Assembly: GCA_037102815.1 (NCBI GenBank)
Contig: BTPP01000004.1
Span: 3,038,001 to 3,102,000 of the forward strand
Direction: 5' to 3'
Length of the DNA stretch: 64,000 nucleotides
Source of the DNA: Neurospora intermedia
Lineage: Eukaryota > Ascomycota > Sordariomycetes > Sordariales > Sordariaceae
Shown: positions 43,749-55,735 of the stretch, piece by piece
Numbering within the stretch: the first letter of the stretch is position 1
Layout: every line of letters begins with the position of its first letter
The notes under the pieces: model-generated
The model's database searches: none
Told to the model about the DNA's origin: nothing
The model's input: only the letters and a program-made list of their open reading frames with translations
Translations under genes and position numbers: made by a program

Positions 43749-45811
43749 TTTGGCCGGCAAGTCTGGGGTTCGCAAACAACAAAGTGAGCGCGGTTGTAGA
43801 GAGGAAAAGTGTACGTTTGGCTGCAAAGCAGACGGTCGTGAGAAGAGAAGAGCAGCTGAATGCGCGGCAGGCAAGGATTGGAAAAGGCCGACAAGGGAGA
43901 GTGCTTGTGGAAAATGTGTTGTTGATTCGTGAGAAGTTCACTGGAAGACTATCTGTCTGGTCAGTTCCAGTGGCTGCAGGCTGTTTGTCGATGTCTTCTT
44001 CCTCCCACCACTTGCTGGACTGGCTGCTTGCCTGCCTCTGAAACGGGCAGCGCCAAGAACAAGGAAGTGCCAGCCAAAATTGATGGAAATCAAGGTCCCT
44101 AGGGCGTGGGGCCAATCACAACCCCGATTCCTCGGGGCCCTGGCTGGAGCCTGGCTTTGAAGAAAGTGGTGGACCTCGATTGAGCCCCCTCCTGTTTCCC
44201 ATCGGGTCTGTGCTTTATCTCGCACGTGACAGTGTAAGCTGTAGCTCTTATCTTATTGCTTATCAATATTCACTGAGCTTCCCCTCCAAGCAAAATGTAA
44301 CCATTGGACTCGATAGGTTTTAAGCTTCCTGAATTCTGACTTTCATCTTGTCTTGCTTCACCTTCTCTTGACCTTGGTGGCTGCGATACTAGTCACCCAA
44401 AATGCGCCCCTTTGGTTTTCTTCTTGACAAGTGTGACGACGACTCAAAGTGGATGATGATTTTGCAAGGCACACCCTGTCAGTGGTCATCTCGTTAACCG
44501 TTCGAATCTGTCGGGGTTGAGAATACCGAGATGGGCTTTGCTGAAGACTTCGGTGACCTTCTGCAACCCAACAGTTGACTCTCGCTCTTTCTGAACTGGA
44601 TATAGGACCAACATAACATGCTCTTTTTGGCGAATGCGATTACTGTAATTGCGCAATCACTCGGTTTTCAAGTTTTGGAATGTTGCTCTCGACTCCTTTT
44701 GCGCTGCTGACGTCTATCATGAGGTTGCTTGTCATCGTTCTGGACAGTTGGGCTGCTTCAACCAGAGTAAAGACGGGAACTGTCTACTCTCGATAGAATG
44801 AGGATGAGTCAGTGGGCTCTACTGGCTCTTTATATTACAGTATGGGTCCATTCCTCTTCACTCTACTTTTTTTTAATTCCTTCAAACACATGACATCACA
44901 TATATACATTCCGATCGGAAGCTAGTCTAGGCGTTAACGCCGACTCTCCGATGTCACATCGATGCCAACCGGCTCGGTCCGTCTTCTGTCGGCGTTTCTA
45001 ATGCCCGGGATCCCTTCCTTCACTCTCTGACCGAGAAAGGGACGGGGTTTGCCGCGCTTGGCAGTGGGTTTCTTTTTCGGTGGATTTCTCCGGAATCAAG
45101 ATCAAAGAAGATCACGATCGTGGGGGCTTTCACGTTTGGAGAAGACCCTTGATGCGCGCTTGATAAGCGAGCGCCTGCAATCGAGGGAATCTTCCTGCAA
45201 TCGGTCGATTTTCGGACGTCCTCAGAATGACGCCATGTTCATCGCAACTTTTTATCCAGAGTACCGGGTCACCACTACATGTCTCTACCTGAAATGTAAA
45301 GCCGAGGTTTGAGTGTTCTGTGGTATGTACACCACTGCATAGAGGTATGTGCAAGCACTTGAAGGGAACCCGCGCTTAGAACTGTCAACCCACAACATCT
45401 TTGCAAGTCTTGACAGTTTGTAATCAAGTCTTCGAGGCCGAGTTCATTCCGACCAAGGTACCCCTCCATCAGCAGTCTAGACCCATTCCATCCCGTGCTC
45501 TGACATGATCAAGCGATTCGAGCGCTCTAAGCCAACTCTAAGTGCCGTCGTTCCGTCTCCCAAGGACGTCGTGGAACCAACTTTGCAACATTTCCCTGTC
45601 TCTATGCCGGATCCATATCTTGGGTAACGGTGCGAGCTTGCTGACATCGAATTTGAGAGCAATAAGATACTTATAGATCAAAGAGCATTCGCCATTTTCT
45701 TCGAACCCTTGAATTCTTCCACATTCTTTTCAAGTTCACCAGGGACCGGCAGTACATACAGCAAACCCTCGAAGCAGATTTATATCCTCGATAGTCTATT
45801 TACCTATCACC
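43749..45811. other. Divergent intergenic region, 2 kb
   Basis: Promoters of the EB1 gene (-) and the GT8 gene (+). TATA-like runs occur at about 44830 and 44900 (ATATATACAT), well away from either ATG. No coding frame or RNA gene is supported; a GTTCGAATC near 44499 has no matching tRNA body. Confidence 0.5.
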
Positions 45812-46907
45812 ATGGCGATTGATTACCCTACCAACATGATTTGGAGTACCCTCGTAACCAAGAGGGCGTACTTGGGCGGGGCTCTGGTCCTCAACCACAG
45901 CTTGAAAAAGGTGGGGTCAAGGTACCAGCTCAAGATCATGGTCACCCGCGAAGCTCAGGCCGACAAGGAATTCATGGCCGTTTTGGCTGCTGCTGGTATT
46001 CCCACCATTGTCATCGAACCTATCGAGCCTGCACGGCAAGGCAAAGTCAACAAGGCATTTTGGCAGAAGCTGGCTCCATGGGCGATGACCGAATATGAGG
46101 TAGGTACCATATCGAGTATGCACCAGGGCTGTATAGAAGATCAAACTAACAACATGACCAGAGAATCGTCCTCCTCGACAGTGACCAGGTCATTCTTCAG
46201 AATATTGACCATTTGATGACCCTACCTCTTCCAGAGGGCCACATTGCATGCTCACATGCCTGCACTTGCAACCCCCGCAAGCTTGCCCACTATCCCAAGG
46301 ACTGGTATGTTCTCTAACTGCTTTGGTTCATCCGTCGATCCCGACGTATTTCCTGTCGATCATCTCCATAGAATAGACGAACTTCGACTAACAACCCCCT
46401 AGGGTCCCCCAAAACTGCCCCTTCACCTCTGCCAACCAGCACACCGGCTCCCCAGCACCCATCACTCCTTCCTCTCCACGCACGCACCACCTTCTCAACA
46501 GCGGCACCGTAGTCCTTACGCCATCAAAACCGCAATTCGACGCCCTCATCGACGCCATCAACACCCACCCGGACGTCCCCCACATGGTCTTCCCCGATCA
46601 GGACATCCTCGCCATCGTCTATCGCGGCAAGTGGAAGCCGCTTCCGTACGTCTACAACGCTCTCAAACCGATGCGAGACTGTCACTCGTCCCTGTGGAGG
46701 GATGAGGATGTGAAGATACTGCATTATATCCTCAACAAGCCGTGGGAGAGCCGCGATTTTGATGAGAACGACAAGGTGGAGTCAACGCATCGGTTGTGGT
46801 GGCAAGCGTGGGAGGAGGTAGAGAGGGAGTGGACGGGAGGGGAGGCAGGTGAGGAGAAGAGGAGGTTGTTTGACAGTGTTCTGAGGTCGGTTGTTGCGCA
46901 AGCGTGA
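45812..46907 (+). CDS. GT8-family glycosyltransferase (glycogenin/galactinol synthase-like)
   Basis: Three exons, 45812-46099, 46162-46304 and 46403-46907, give 311 aa. Family landmarks in order: YLGGALVLNHSLKKVGSRYQLKIMVT; the metal/nucleotide-binding DxD motif in RIVLLDSDQVILQN (residues 102-104); LLNSGTVVLTPS; HMVFPDQDILAIVYRGKWKPLPYVYN; and ILHYILNKPW, the His...Lys-Pro-Trp end of GT8 proteins. The enzyme should transfer a sugar from a UDP- or GDP-sugar with retention. The first exon starts directly in the Rossmann fold with no signal peptide or membrane segment, so it is probably cytosolic. It lacks the long C-terminal glycogen-synthase-binding tail of glycogenin, so a glycogen-priming role should not be assumed. 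Both introns have GTRNGT donors and upstream CTAAC sequences. Confidence 0.88.
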
Positions 46908-47734
46908 GGGAGTGAAAGGTGTTCTTATTTGGCTTGAAAGAAGAACCTCGGGGGGAAAGGCGAGGAAAAGACATTCGATTCAGGGTTAGAACGGTTAGAG
47001 GAGATGCCCTAACCTGGGCTGGTGGTATTTTGGCTTACGATACGATGATTACCAACAACGCGCACTTGGAGGCACTGAACCTACAATAGGGAGCGAACGC
47101 GACGTTTTACACGCAGAGAGACAGGTTAGATATGCGCGTTAGCTTGGATGTTTCCATGAGGCTGTTGACGACAACGAGATACCAAACGTATTTGCCACGC
47201 AGGACTTGTAGTAGCGACGTCACTACAATCTTCTTCCCTTCCATTTTCCCTCGAGGATGCCAAGCCGGTGGGGTGGCCGCCTGGGCTACCATCGTCACTT
47301 CTTCCTAATTGAACAAGAAAGAAAAGAGGGGTGAGAACATCGTGAAACTACTTACCATAGGTTGTTGCCATGAAGGCCCGGTGCCTCGGACACCACTGCA
47401 CTCTGATTCGTAACTCCAGCTTTTCTCCTCATAAGTATTCAACATTCCGCACAGCCGTCATCGAGGAACCATGGTTCTACCTTTCAAACCGAAATTTGAA
47501 GCGCTTCGGAGCAGCTCAAATTATATGTCGTCAAGGATGATAACAGCTCAATTGACCTCGACAGCCACCTCCGGCGCCTGGAGATATCTTCTCAAGCCCA
47601 TCAGCTCATATGGGCACTGACTACGCCTGACCAGATGCCTATTTAACATGGGATAAATGTGAGTTTGGACAGACTGCTATCCATGGCTCACAATGATGGG
47701 ACCGACAGATGGTTGAACTAGTAGCCATCCACAC
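46908..47734. other. Intergenic downstream of the GT8 gene
   Basis: 3' flank of the GT8 gene and about 700 bp in which I see nothing supportable. Confidence 0.4.
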
Positions 47735-48765
47735 CTTCATGAAGCTTCAAGTCCCCAAAGCCATCCCCCGACCGGTTCGATGTCGCTCGACAACTATCCC
47801 AAAACTACAAAAGCACAGAATCAGTCCTGGGTATGCCTTATATGCGCTCTATTTCTCTAACTTGACCACATTACTAACCCCTTCTCGCACTCAGAAGGTC
47901 GAATGACCCACCCTCTCGTAGCCACCGGCTTTATCGACCAAGTAGAAGCCCAGTCCTTACATCCCAACAGCAGCGAACTAGAATATGAATGCACCAAATT
48001 CTCTCTCACCTACACCAACATCTCTCAACCACCATTAACAACAGCAACGAGAAACCAACAATTTCTTCACAGCCCTCTACAACCGATACTCAATCCTCAT
48101 GCTTGACTTTACTGATTCCTACCTTCCGTTCGTCGCCGCTCTAGCCCGTAACCAGATCCTGAACCATCCTTCCTCTCCAGGACCCTCCTACACCTCCTCC
48201 TTTACTTTCTCCTTCTCCTCTCCAGCAGGCTCAACCGGCTCTCTGGAACGTGACGCCCGTGAGTCTCAATATATGCTGCGTAGTCCGCTCACCTTTGCTT
48301 ACGAACAGTACGGCAGGACGACGGCTGTAGAAATCCTGGGGTAGGATCCGGAGAGGTCTGGAAATTTTCCAGAAGGAGATGAAGGGGTTAGATTTCATGG
48401 TTCCATGTGTGGGACATCTTGATTTTAGCTCTTTGGGTGCGAGCGAGGTTGGTAGAGGAGATGTAGGCGACGGTCACGGAGCAGTGTTGAAGCAAATTCT
48501 GGAGGCGCACGCTTAGTTGAACCCTAAGATAATTCTGTTGCAGGGTAGCAAGTATGTAATCGAGCTGGCGAGGACTGGGCAACGGAATGGGACAGATTTG
48601 CCGAGGGTTGTGAGGGCTATGGTTCGTGATTCTATGGGGAGGCAATCTGTTAGAGGTAGGTCCTTACACACACCCATATCCGTGGGCGTACCATTTTCGT
48701 TGCTGATGTTGTTAACTGACTTTCTTCATCAATGCCAGGCGCGAAAGCATGTTTCATGCGAATGA
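47735..48765 (+). pseudogene. Decayed multi-exon gene, family not recognised
   Basis: Several peptides with coding character occur in order on the plus strand but do not form one frame. PDRFDVARQLSQNYKSTESVL joins across a GTATGC...CAG intron (about 47832-47894) to EGRMTHPLVATGFIDQVEAQSLH. Then come FFTALYNRYSILMLDFTDSYLPFVAALARNQIL (about 48062-48160, in another frame), RSPLTFAYEQYGRTTAVEILG ending in TAG near 48341, and LEIFQKEMKGLDFMVPCVGHLDFSSLG. The last of these runs on, through an in-frame TAG near 48514, to LNPKIILLQGSKYVIELARTG. Undiscovered introns could explain some breaks, but not the stop inside the last open stretch, so I read it as a host gene in decay. I cannot name the family. 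Confidence 0.4.
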
Positions 48766-48779
48766 TCCTCCACGGTCAT

Positions 48780-49505
48780 CAGTGGTGGAAGGCAACATTG
48801 AGGAAGTAGTTGCAAGGTGAGTGGCAACTTGGCTAGCTCCACATCGGTTAAGGGGGTTTGTTTACATTGTGAATATCGCGGACCCTAACCCTTGTCGATC
48901 ATGGTGTTTATCTTTCCATTTATCGAAACCCGTCTTTTTAGTCCGATCTCTTTAACGCTGGTGTTTCAGGACAGTGATATCCCAGTTATTCCTTTGAGAT
49001 TGAGTTTTTTTTCCCAAAATTCGATACAATTTGAAGATCAAATTGAAAAGACAAGCGAAAAAGCGCCCTGGACGCTTTCTCCGGCCATTCTGATTCGCTC
49101 CAACCCAAAGTATCCACCTCGTTGTCCACAACATGAATGCACGAACAGGTTTCACGGCCCCATTCGTTCGGGTCTCGATACCCCAGGTTTTTCTCGAACA
49201 CTGACATGACATGGACTGGTGACTGGCTCATCTCTCCTGTTTCCCTTTTTTTTCCTTTTCCTTTTTCTTTCTTCTTTTTTTCTCTTCCTACCTTGTTTTT
49301 CTATCCAACTTGATTTTTTAGTCACTCAGAACCTCAAAATTTCTCCCCTTGACTTGACAGCCCATCCATTCATTATTTACATCCAGAGAAGCCACCAATA
49401 AGAAAAAGAGAAAACGAAACCATACCTTTCAACGACTTCCAACACCAACCCGCGGAAAGAACTCCAGCCTTGAAAAAGGTTCCAAGAGTTTCCAAAGAAG
49501 AAAAG
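48780..49505. other. Intergenic and pyrimidine-rich leader
   Basis: A T/C-rich run at 49237-49320 probably belongs to the leader of the next gene. No gene is supported. Confidence 0.4.
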
Positions 49506-50324
49506 ATGTGCATCCGCGTCCTAACCATCTTCAAATGCGCCTGTCCCCACCGCAACACCCTCGTCTGTCCACACCACATCCACGTCCGCGAACCTTCTTC
49601 ATCAACCGCCGATCTCCAAACCTCTTCATCTCACCCAGTTACTATCATTACCCCTACTAGCTCATCCCCACCATCCGAATCCCCAGCAGAAAATACCACT
49701 GCCACTAGCAGCACAGACGATGACGACTTCCAAAAAGGCTTCACCCCCCGCCTGCCCTCCGCCCTCCAAGGTCACAAGAACTGGACACCCCTTCCCGGAA
49801 AAGAGAACCAGCGGTGGGAACATTGCCCCGGCTACCTTGCCAAAAGCAGAGCATTGGCGGTAGCGGTAGCCGGAGCGGGAGGGGGAGCGGGAGCGTCAGC
49901 GTCGGCTGGTAATGGTAGTAGCAATGGCAGTGGCAGTGGCAATAGCAAAACGGGCGAGGGCACAGGGGTAATTGTCGGGAAGGAAACGCAGTGCGCAGAG
50001 TACAAAGCTACGGAACCAAAGTTTAGGAGGCGGTGGGAAGTTAAAAGTGGGTTGTGTGAGGAGTGTAAGGGGATGCATGGGATGCAGGGACCTGAGGCAG
50101 AAGATGGAGAGAAAAGGAAAGATGGAGTGAAGGAGAGGGGGAAGGAGCCTAAGGGTACGGGGAGGGGGGAAGAGAGGGGCAGGGCGAGGAGTAGAGCCGC
50201 TACGGACCCTACGGCGAATGCTGTGCCGGTGCCAGCGATGGTGACTGGTGGGAAAGTGGTGAAGGGGGTGAGTGGGAAGGTGGTAGGGAGGAGGGCGGTG
50301 AGGAAGAGGATCGCTACTTTGTGA
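49506..50324 (+). CDS. Small hypothetical protein with N-terminal Cys/His cluster
   Basis: A 272-aa frame from ATG at 49506 (AAAGATGTGC) to TGA. The N-terminus MCIRVLTIFKCACPHRNTLVCPHHIHV holds four Cys and three His in the first 25 residues, a pattern like the many short fungal proteins that begin MCxx...C and have no known role. Ser/Thr/Pro and Gly/Ser low complexity follows. A second small Cys group occurs at AEYKATEPKFRRRWEVKSGLCEECKG, and the C-terminus is strongly basic (KVVGRRAVRKRIATL). The two Cys groups might bind one metal together. The in-frame sequence just upstream has no ATG. The frame is open and composition is coding-like, but there is no domain to confirm it. Confidence 0.6.
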   Translation: MCIRVLTIFKCACPHRNTLVCPHHIHVREPSSSTADLQTSSSHPVTIITPTSSSPPSESPAENTTATSSTDDDDFQKGFTPRLPSALQGHKNWTPLPGKENQRWEHCPGYLAKSRALAVAVAGAGGGAGASASAGNGSSNGSGSGNSKTGEGTGVIVGKETQCAEYKATEPKFRRRWEVKSGLCEECKGMHGMQGPEAEDGEKRKDGVKERGKEPKGTGRGEERGRARSRAATDPTANAVPVPAMVTGGKVVKGVSGKVVGRRAVRKRIATL

Positions 50325-50569
50325 GCTGAGCCAGTGCTGGGTTTGGGGGGTTTCTTTTAGGAGATCGATATAAAGTGGTTCGATTTTGCGGTACTTACAA
50401 GAGTCGATATTGAAAAGGTCCCTCCACTTCCATCTACCAGAACTTCCAGCCTGTCTGTTTCTGGACACTTTTCGCCAACTCATAAACCAGTCCTCCTCTT
50501 TACCCCGACACACCACACCGTTACACCAATAAACCCACCTCGAGAAAGTCTACCACTTCTCCTCTGATC

Positions 50570-51660
50570 CACCAGCTCCATACCGAATGTCACAATCAGC
50601 GTCAGCCCAAATTTTATACAGCTCCATCTGGCTCAAATTCCTTCCCAAGCAAATCCTCGACTCGCCACCAAACGCAATCGACGCCGTCTCAAACAGTCTC
50701 ATTCGTTCCTAATACTGCCCATCGCTTTGTCCTTTCTCATACATACCTCTAGGTTTGGAAACATCAGTATTGAAAATATCCACATTCTCACCAAAGATAC
50801 CCTTATCACACCGATGAATGTATGGTATTACCGATAAGGAAGCCACCGGGTACAACGGAGCCATCGGGCAGGTCAAGGCCGGAGTCGGGGATGATTGCGT
50901 CCCATACCTACCTTATCATGGAGTGAGGGGCCCGGATGGCCGGGTTCAATTCTGGAGACGCAGACTGCGGATTACAGTGCAGCTTGGAACCAGACACGCA
51001 AATCTTCAAGGAGGTAGTAGAAGAGGGCGCGCATACCTCTGTTTATGGCGATTGTGTCGGCGTCGGCAATTTCTAGGATGGGCTGGTAGCGTCTGATCTG
51101 TACTGGTAAATGGGAATTGCCATGCAAGAGACAAAAGGGAAAGAGAGATAAACTGTTCAAGAGGAGTTAACGAATGATTTGCTTCGTGTCAACAATATCC
51201 TTTGAGTGGATATGGACTCGATGGAGATACTGCAAGAAGTTGAGCCTATCCTCCCAGAAGATTGTGTCCTCGCGCTCTAAGCAGGCAGTTATTTTCTCGA
51301 CGGCGACATTGGTAACATTGGAGATATATAGAGACCCCAGGCGGATAACTGAGTTTTTGTCCAACCAGTAGGCCATTCAGGGTATTTGGCCGCAGATACC
51401 GAGATAGTTAATGAACTTATCATATCCGCAATGGTCAGCGTGCCGTCGAAGTCACAGCCTTGCTCCACGAAGCCGAACTTGGTCTATGTACTGGAGGTGA
51501 CGATACCGAGGAAGTCCGAGGAGTAGTACTCGCCGAACTCGTACTCCTTCTAGTTCCCGACGTAGCATTGTCTGGAGGTGACCAAGGAAGTCATTGATGA
51601 CCTTGTCCATGAATGAGTGGCTCCATGGCTATTCCAGGACGCTGGGAACGGGGTATTGAC
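50570..51660 (-). pseudogene. Cytochrome P450 pseudogene
   Basis: Read on the minus strand from right to left, P450 landmarks occur in order but in different frames with stops between them. EFGEYYSSDFLGIVTSS and KFGFVEQGCDFDGTLTIAD lie near 51430-51530, LDKNSVIRLGSLYISNVTN with FWEDRLNFLQYLHRVH at 51376-51200, and ADTIAINRGMRALFYYLLEDLRVW (the I-helix region and the helix after it) near 51060-50990. Then come a beta-sheet strand LPDGSVVPGGFLIGNT near 50850-50890, FGENVDIFNTDVSKPRG, and the haem loop AFGGESRICLGRNLSQMELYK at about 50630-50690. The haem Cys and the FGxxxRxCxGRN pattern survive. The pattern is closest, by memory, to the pisatin-demethylase/benzoate-hydroxylase type. At least five frame changes or stops separate the pieces. 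The weaker region 51660-52020 may contain the eroded N-terminus. Confidence 0.8.
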
Positions 51661-52019
51661 GGACTGAAGGGCGTACCCGGCGTTGTCGACTTTGCTGAAA
51701 ATGTGGTAAATAATCATAGTTACCACAGGTGACGCTGCTGAGATTAAGGCAAATCGATGCCTTTTCCATCGGGGATCTCTTCTAATAGCATGGTTGTCCT
51801 GGTTTTCGAGATGTAGACGTAATAAAACAGGTCCGGCCATCATCGAGATCTTTGGGCGATGACCCAGTAGTCTACCTGGTTCGTCGTCGCAAAAGGCGAT
51901 GATTTGATTTTGGATAATATACACATACCCTCTGCATGGATATAAAAGAGCAAACTCGTGGAATTGGGTGATCTCTGGGCGGTAACCGAACCAAGTCTTT
52001 ACCATAGTCCCCAGGTGGC

Positions 52020-53767
52020 AGGCAGTCCGTACAGAAAATGGGGGTATTTGATCAGAGCAAAACCCTTGTCTTCTGTACAGCTACTAGTTAGCTCCTTGGC
52101 TGTACCGCGCTGTGTCCTCTAATACCGACTCGTGCCAAGGTGTGTTCAACTAAAAAAGGTCTTGGTGGTGTCTCACCTTTTCTCCGAGGGCGCGTTGTTG
52201 TTCATTATTCCATTTGTTGTCTTTGACTTCATCTACATACGGTGTATGTAGTGAAAATGGATCGTCAAAGACACAAAGCCATGTTTGTGTCTTGGTATGT
52301 ACCTCTAGGTAGTGGATGAAATTGGTGATGATGCATCAGCATGGTAAAAAAAAGTCTGCCAAGGCCCTGATCTGATGCCAGGGGGAGAAGGGATCTTGAA
52401 ATCAGGGTGCCATCAGTCTTTTATCAGGGGCCGAGCTGGGGAAGCGAGAGTCTTCATTGTGAGACCAAAGAGGTTGACACTGGACACACAGATCTTCAAC
52501 GAAACGAGGAAGCTTTCCGCCAAATTGCTAACCGTACTGTTTGGTCGCGGAGACGTGTCCGTAGAGGTATACGGAGCGTTGTTCCGGGTGGTGTCGTGCA
52601 TCACCCTACCTAAGCTAGGTAGCTTGGCGTAGCAACGGGGAGTGTACACTACACTAACTTCTCTCCATAGGGCTTGGGGCTCTAACTAGAGAAGCCACTA
52701 GCACCGTAGCGAGATGTACCTTAGCGCTTTCTTGATGGTTAATCGATCGGTGCGTTTGGCACAGTACCTCTAGTGTACTAGACCTACTTGTGTGCACACC
52801 GATGTATAATTCCAAGCTTACTTTCAGAGCCCCTAAGTCTACTAGGCGATCAAACCTTGATGCTCGTGCTATTTGACAGATGTATACTTCGAGACTGCTT
52901 TTCCAAACAGTAGGTACAAACTCTCCCAGCTCGCTCTTGTTAGCAACAGGTGAGAATACACGAGATGCATGAGCCCATGGAAATATTCCCAAGACACTCA
53001 CCCATTGGAGTTAGATCACAATGTGCCTGCAAGTCATGTTTTGGACCCTCACACGAGTCGAATGTGAATCCCTCGGGGATACCCTTTCGTCAAGTGCCGC
53101 CGATGGTGCCCCAAATCGTAGACGGAATACTCAAGCAAACATCCCCATCGGGATCCGTCTGTAGCTGTCAGTTGGGATGAAACAAAATAAGTTCCCATGC
53201 GCCGGCAGTGGATCCTCGTGGGGTCAGACAACCTTACTTTGACATCTGTAGTCAACAACGATCATGGCAATTCCCGAAGTTGCTCATGAACACAGTGTCG
53301 AGGTGTGTGGTCAAGCAAGAAAACTAAATCTCGAGGTCCCACACTCCATGTGTCTGAGCATCACACGTGGAGAGAGAGAGAGAGCCGCTGGCAGAGCTGC
53401 TATTCGTAGGTACCTAGCCATGGACAAACCTGACGGAGTTTCGGTTGGGATGATAGCCGATCATCTCTATCCAGGAATCATAGGTCGGTCCCAAATCTTA
53501 CCCACGACATCTCGATCTCTCATTTCCCCTATTGACAATTGGATGTTGCCCGGATCCTAGGCATGATCCTAGCGCAGATTATATTTCCCTACCCGTTGGT
53601 AAGGACTATTTGAAGCCGACGATGGAACCTCACCACTGGATCTTCTCTTCTCGGGTAATCCTCGCCTATGACACAACCTTTCCGTCGTCGTATCAGCTAC
53701 TGACTTGTGCCACCTCCACACAGGCATTCTTTACTACCCCAGGTCCCACCCAGACCATCGGTGTAGC
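52020..53767. other. Gene-poor stretch upstream of the rhodopsin-domain gene
   Basis: No gene is supported in 1.7 kb. It holds an imperfect hairpin at 52219-52272 and a short palindrome CCTACCTAAGCTAGGTAG near 52605. Frames such as 52654-53001 minus have no recognisable content. Confidence 0.5.
52219..52272. repeat. Imperfect inverted repeat (stem-loop)
   Basis: Outer arms GTCTTTGAC and GTCAAAGAC enclose inner arms CTACATAC and GTATGTAG around a 3-base centre. The outer similarity extends a few bases further with one gap. It could be a cruciform-forming site or a remnant of a small inverted-repeat element. Confidence 0.5.
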
Positions 53768-55327
53768 ATGGCTATGAGCGAGGATGCCTCCAGGGCGTTG
53801 GTCATCATGTGGGTGATTGTTGGGGTGGTCTTTGTCTTGGTAATCCTTCGTGTCTACACCCGGGTGGTCTGCATGGCCGCCTATGGTGTTGACGACTGGA
53901 TATATGTTGCCGCATTTGTGAGTTCAATTTGACACAAACGTGGATAAGGCGAATTTAACCTGACCTCTTATCTTATCCAGGTCATCCTTTTCATTTATAC
54001 TGTCCTCATTCAATATGCTGGCTTCTTTGGCTTCGGCCAGACCGAAAAAGAAATAGGAAACGCTACAAGGGCGTCAAAGGCTCGACTGTTCGAATGCCTC
54101 GGACAAACCACGTCATTTATTGGCACGCCTCTCGCTAAAGCGTCACTTGGAGCGTTTCTTCTTCGACTGGTCACGGTGACGTGGCATCGGTTTGCTGTCT
54201 GGGGAGCAATGATATTGATGTTCTTGTCATCTGTTGGTATGTAAGCTCTCTTGTTCGAGCGGGCTAAGATCCACGAACAGTGTGTTAGAGTCCCAGACGA
54301 CGTTAACAAGATTTCGTTCAACAGCACAACTGCTATGTTTCTGGCTGTCTTGTCGTCCTTTCAACTACGTGTACAACAAAAATATCCGGGGAGTCTGCCC
54401 AGTTAATACACGGCCGACTTTTTATCTTCTCTATGGTTAGTGGTAGAGCGAGCTTGAAGATTCGGATAATGGACTAACCTTTGATAGGTTCAACCATCGC
54501 CACAGACTTCTTCTTTGCAGTATTTCCATGGATCATCCTGTGGAGACTTCAGATGCCCAGACAAGAGAAAATCACTATTGGCTGCAGTCTGAGCCTCGGA
54601 CTAATGTCAGTATTCTTGATGTACCAACACACTCAATTCGAACTGAAATTGATGATGATCTAGTACCGCTGCGGCCGGTGTCAAACGAGTGACAGAAGTG
54701 GAAGGCCTGTACACATCAAATTATCTGAGTAAATAAAGCCCTGTAACGACCTATCAATATAAAGCTAACAGTTCATTTCCACTTACAGAAACCACCCTTC
54801 CTCTCATTGTGTGGTCGGCCGCAGAGATGGCTATCACCCTGGTCTGCATCGGCATCCCCGTTTTGAGACCGCTATACAAGCGCATCTACTGGCACCTTCG
54901 AAGGCAATCCGCACACTCGTCAGAACATCTCCAACAATTAAACTGCTCAAAGGAGCAACCAGGGTTTGCACTGCAGACAATCGGCGGAGGGCCCCTTGAT
55001 AAGGAGATGAGTAACTTGGAGCGAAGAAACAGTACAAGACCAACAAGTGTCATGAACAACAACAACAGTGATGACTTTCTTTACGAGCGATTCCGGATAG
55101 CGATGAACGAAGCGTCTAAGACGACGGTGATAGCTCAGCGGCGAAGGCTTGACGACGAGGATTCAAAAATGGACACACTCGAAGATTACAGCCGTAGCCA
55201 GCTTGAGCGCAGTGCTGATGGCACGCGGAGGGCATTGGGAGATGAAGAGCTCGGTATGGCGAATAATAACCAGCGGAGTCAAAACACTATTACCGTAACG
55301 CAAAGCTTTAGCGTTGATAGAAGTTAA
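53768..55327 (+). CDS. Rhodopsin-domain (SAT4/Pth11-like) seven-helix membrane protein
   Basis: Six exons (53768-53917, 53981-54236, 54325-54435, 54488-54605, 54664-54728, 54789-55327) give 412 aa with all phases consistent. The first helix is followed by RVYTRVVCMAAYGVDDWIYVAAF, the family's R-x-YxR...FGxDDW signature (Asp42-Asp43-Trp44). Later helices include SLGAFLLRLVTV, QLLCFWLSCRPFNYVYN with a Cys that usually pairs with the conserved Cys of GVCPVN, TDFFFAVFPWIILWRLQMPRQEKITIG, and TTLPLIVWSAAEMAITLVCIGIPVLRPLYK. A tail of about 130 residues is polar and cytosolic. Members are plasma-membrane proteins of the large Pth11-related set, some of which sense hosts or surfaces; the ligand is unknown. 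There is no CFEM domain. Unlike its neighbour P450 it is intact. Confidence 0.88.
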
Positions 55328-55735
55328 GCAGTTAGTACTCTATCTGTTCCCATGTAATTGTCAGTCGTTCGAAGTCGAGAAGAGCTCTGTTGCATTGAAA
55401 AAGCAAAGACATCAGTGTTTGCGAAAGGCAAGGAAAACGGAAACAAAGGTAGCCTAAGTCATGATATTGGATGCTGAATTTGGGACAAGGAGATGTTGCC
55501 ACACCAAACGCCGTATATGCAAAAGACTGGAACTGTCTAGCAGTCTCATAGGAGTATCATGGTCCATGAAAATGCTCAAGTACAAAGTGCAGGAGGAGAA
55601 GCCAGAAAGTGAAACAGAGTATCGTCTGAACCAAGACCATGAAAATGCCGCTTGCCATACACAACCACATGGAGTTTTCCCCACCCGCGGACCTTTGAAG
55701 CTGTCGTTTGACTTTCTTGCAGACGTTTGTCGTCC

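Noticed and set aside
44495-44510. GTTCGAATC, resembling a tRNA B-box
   Set aside because: No A-box or cloverleaf at either side.
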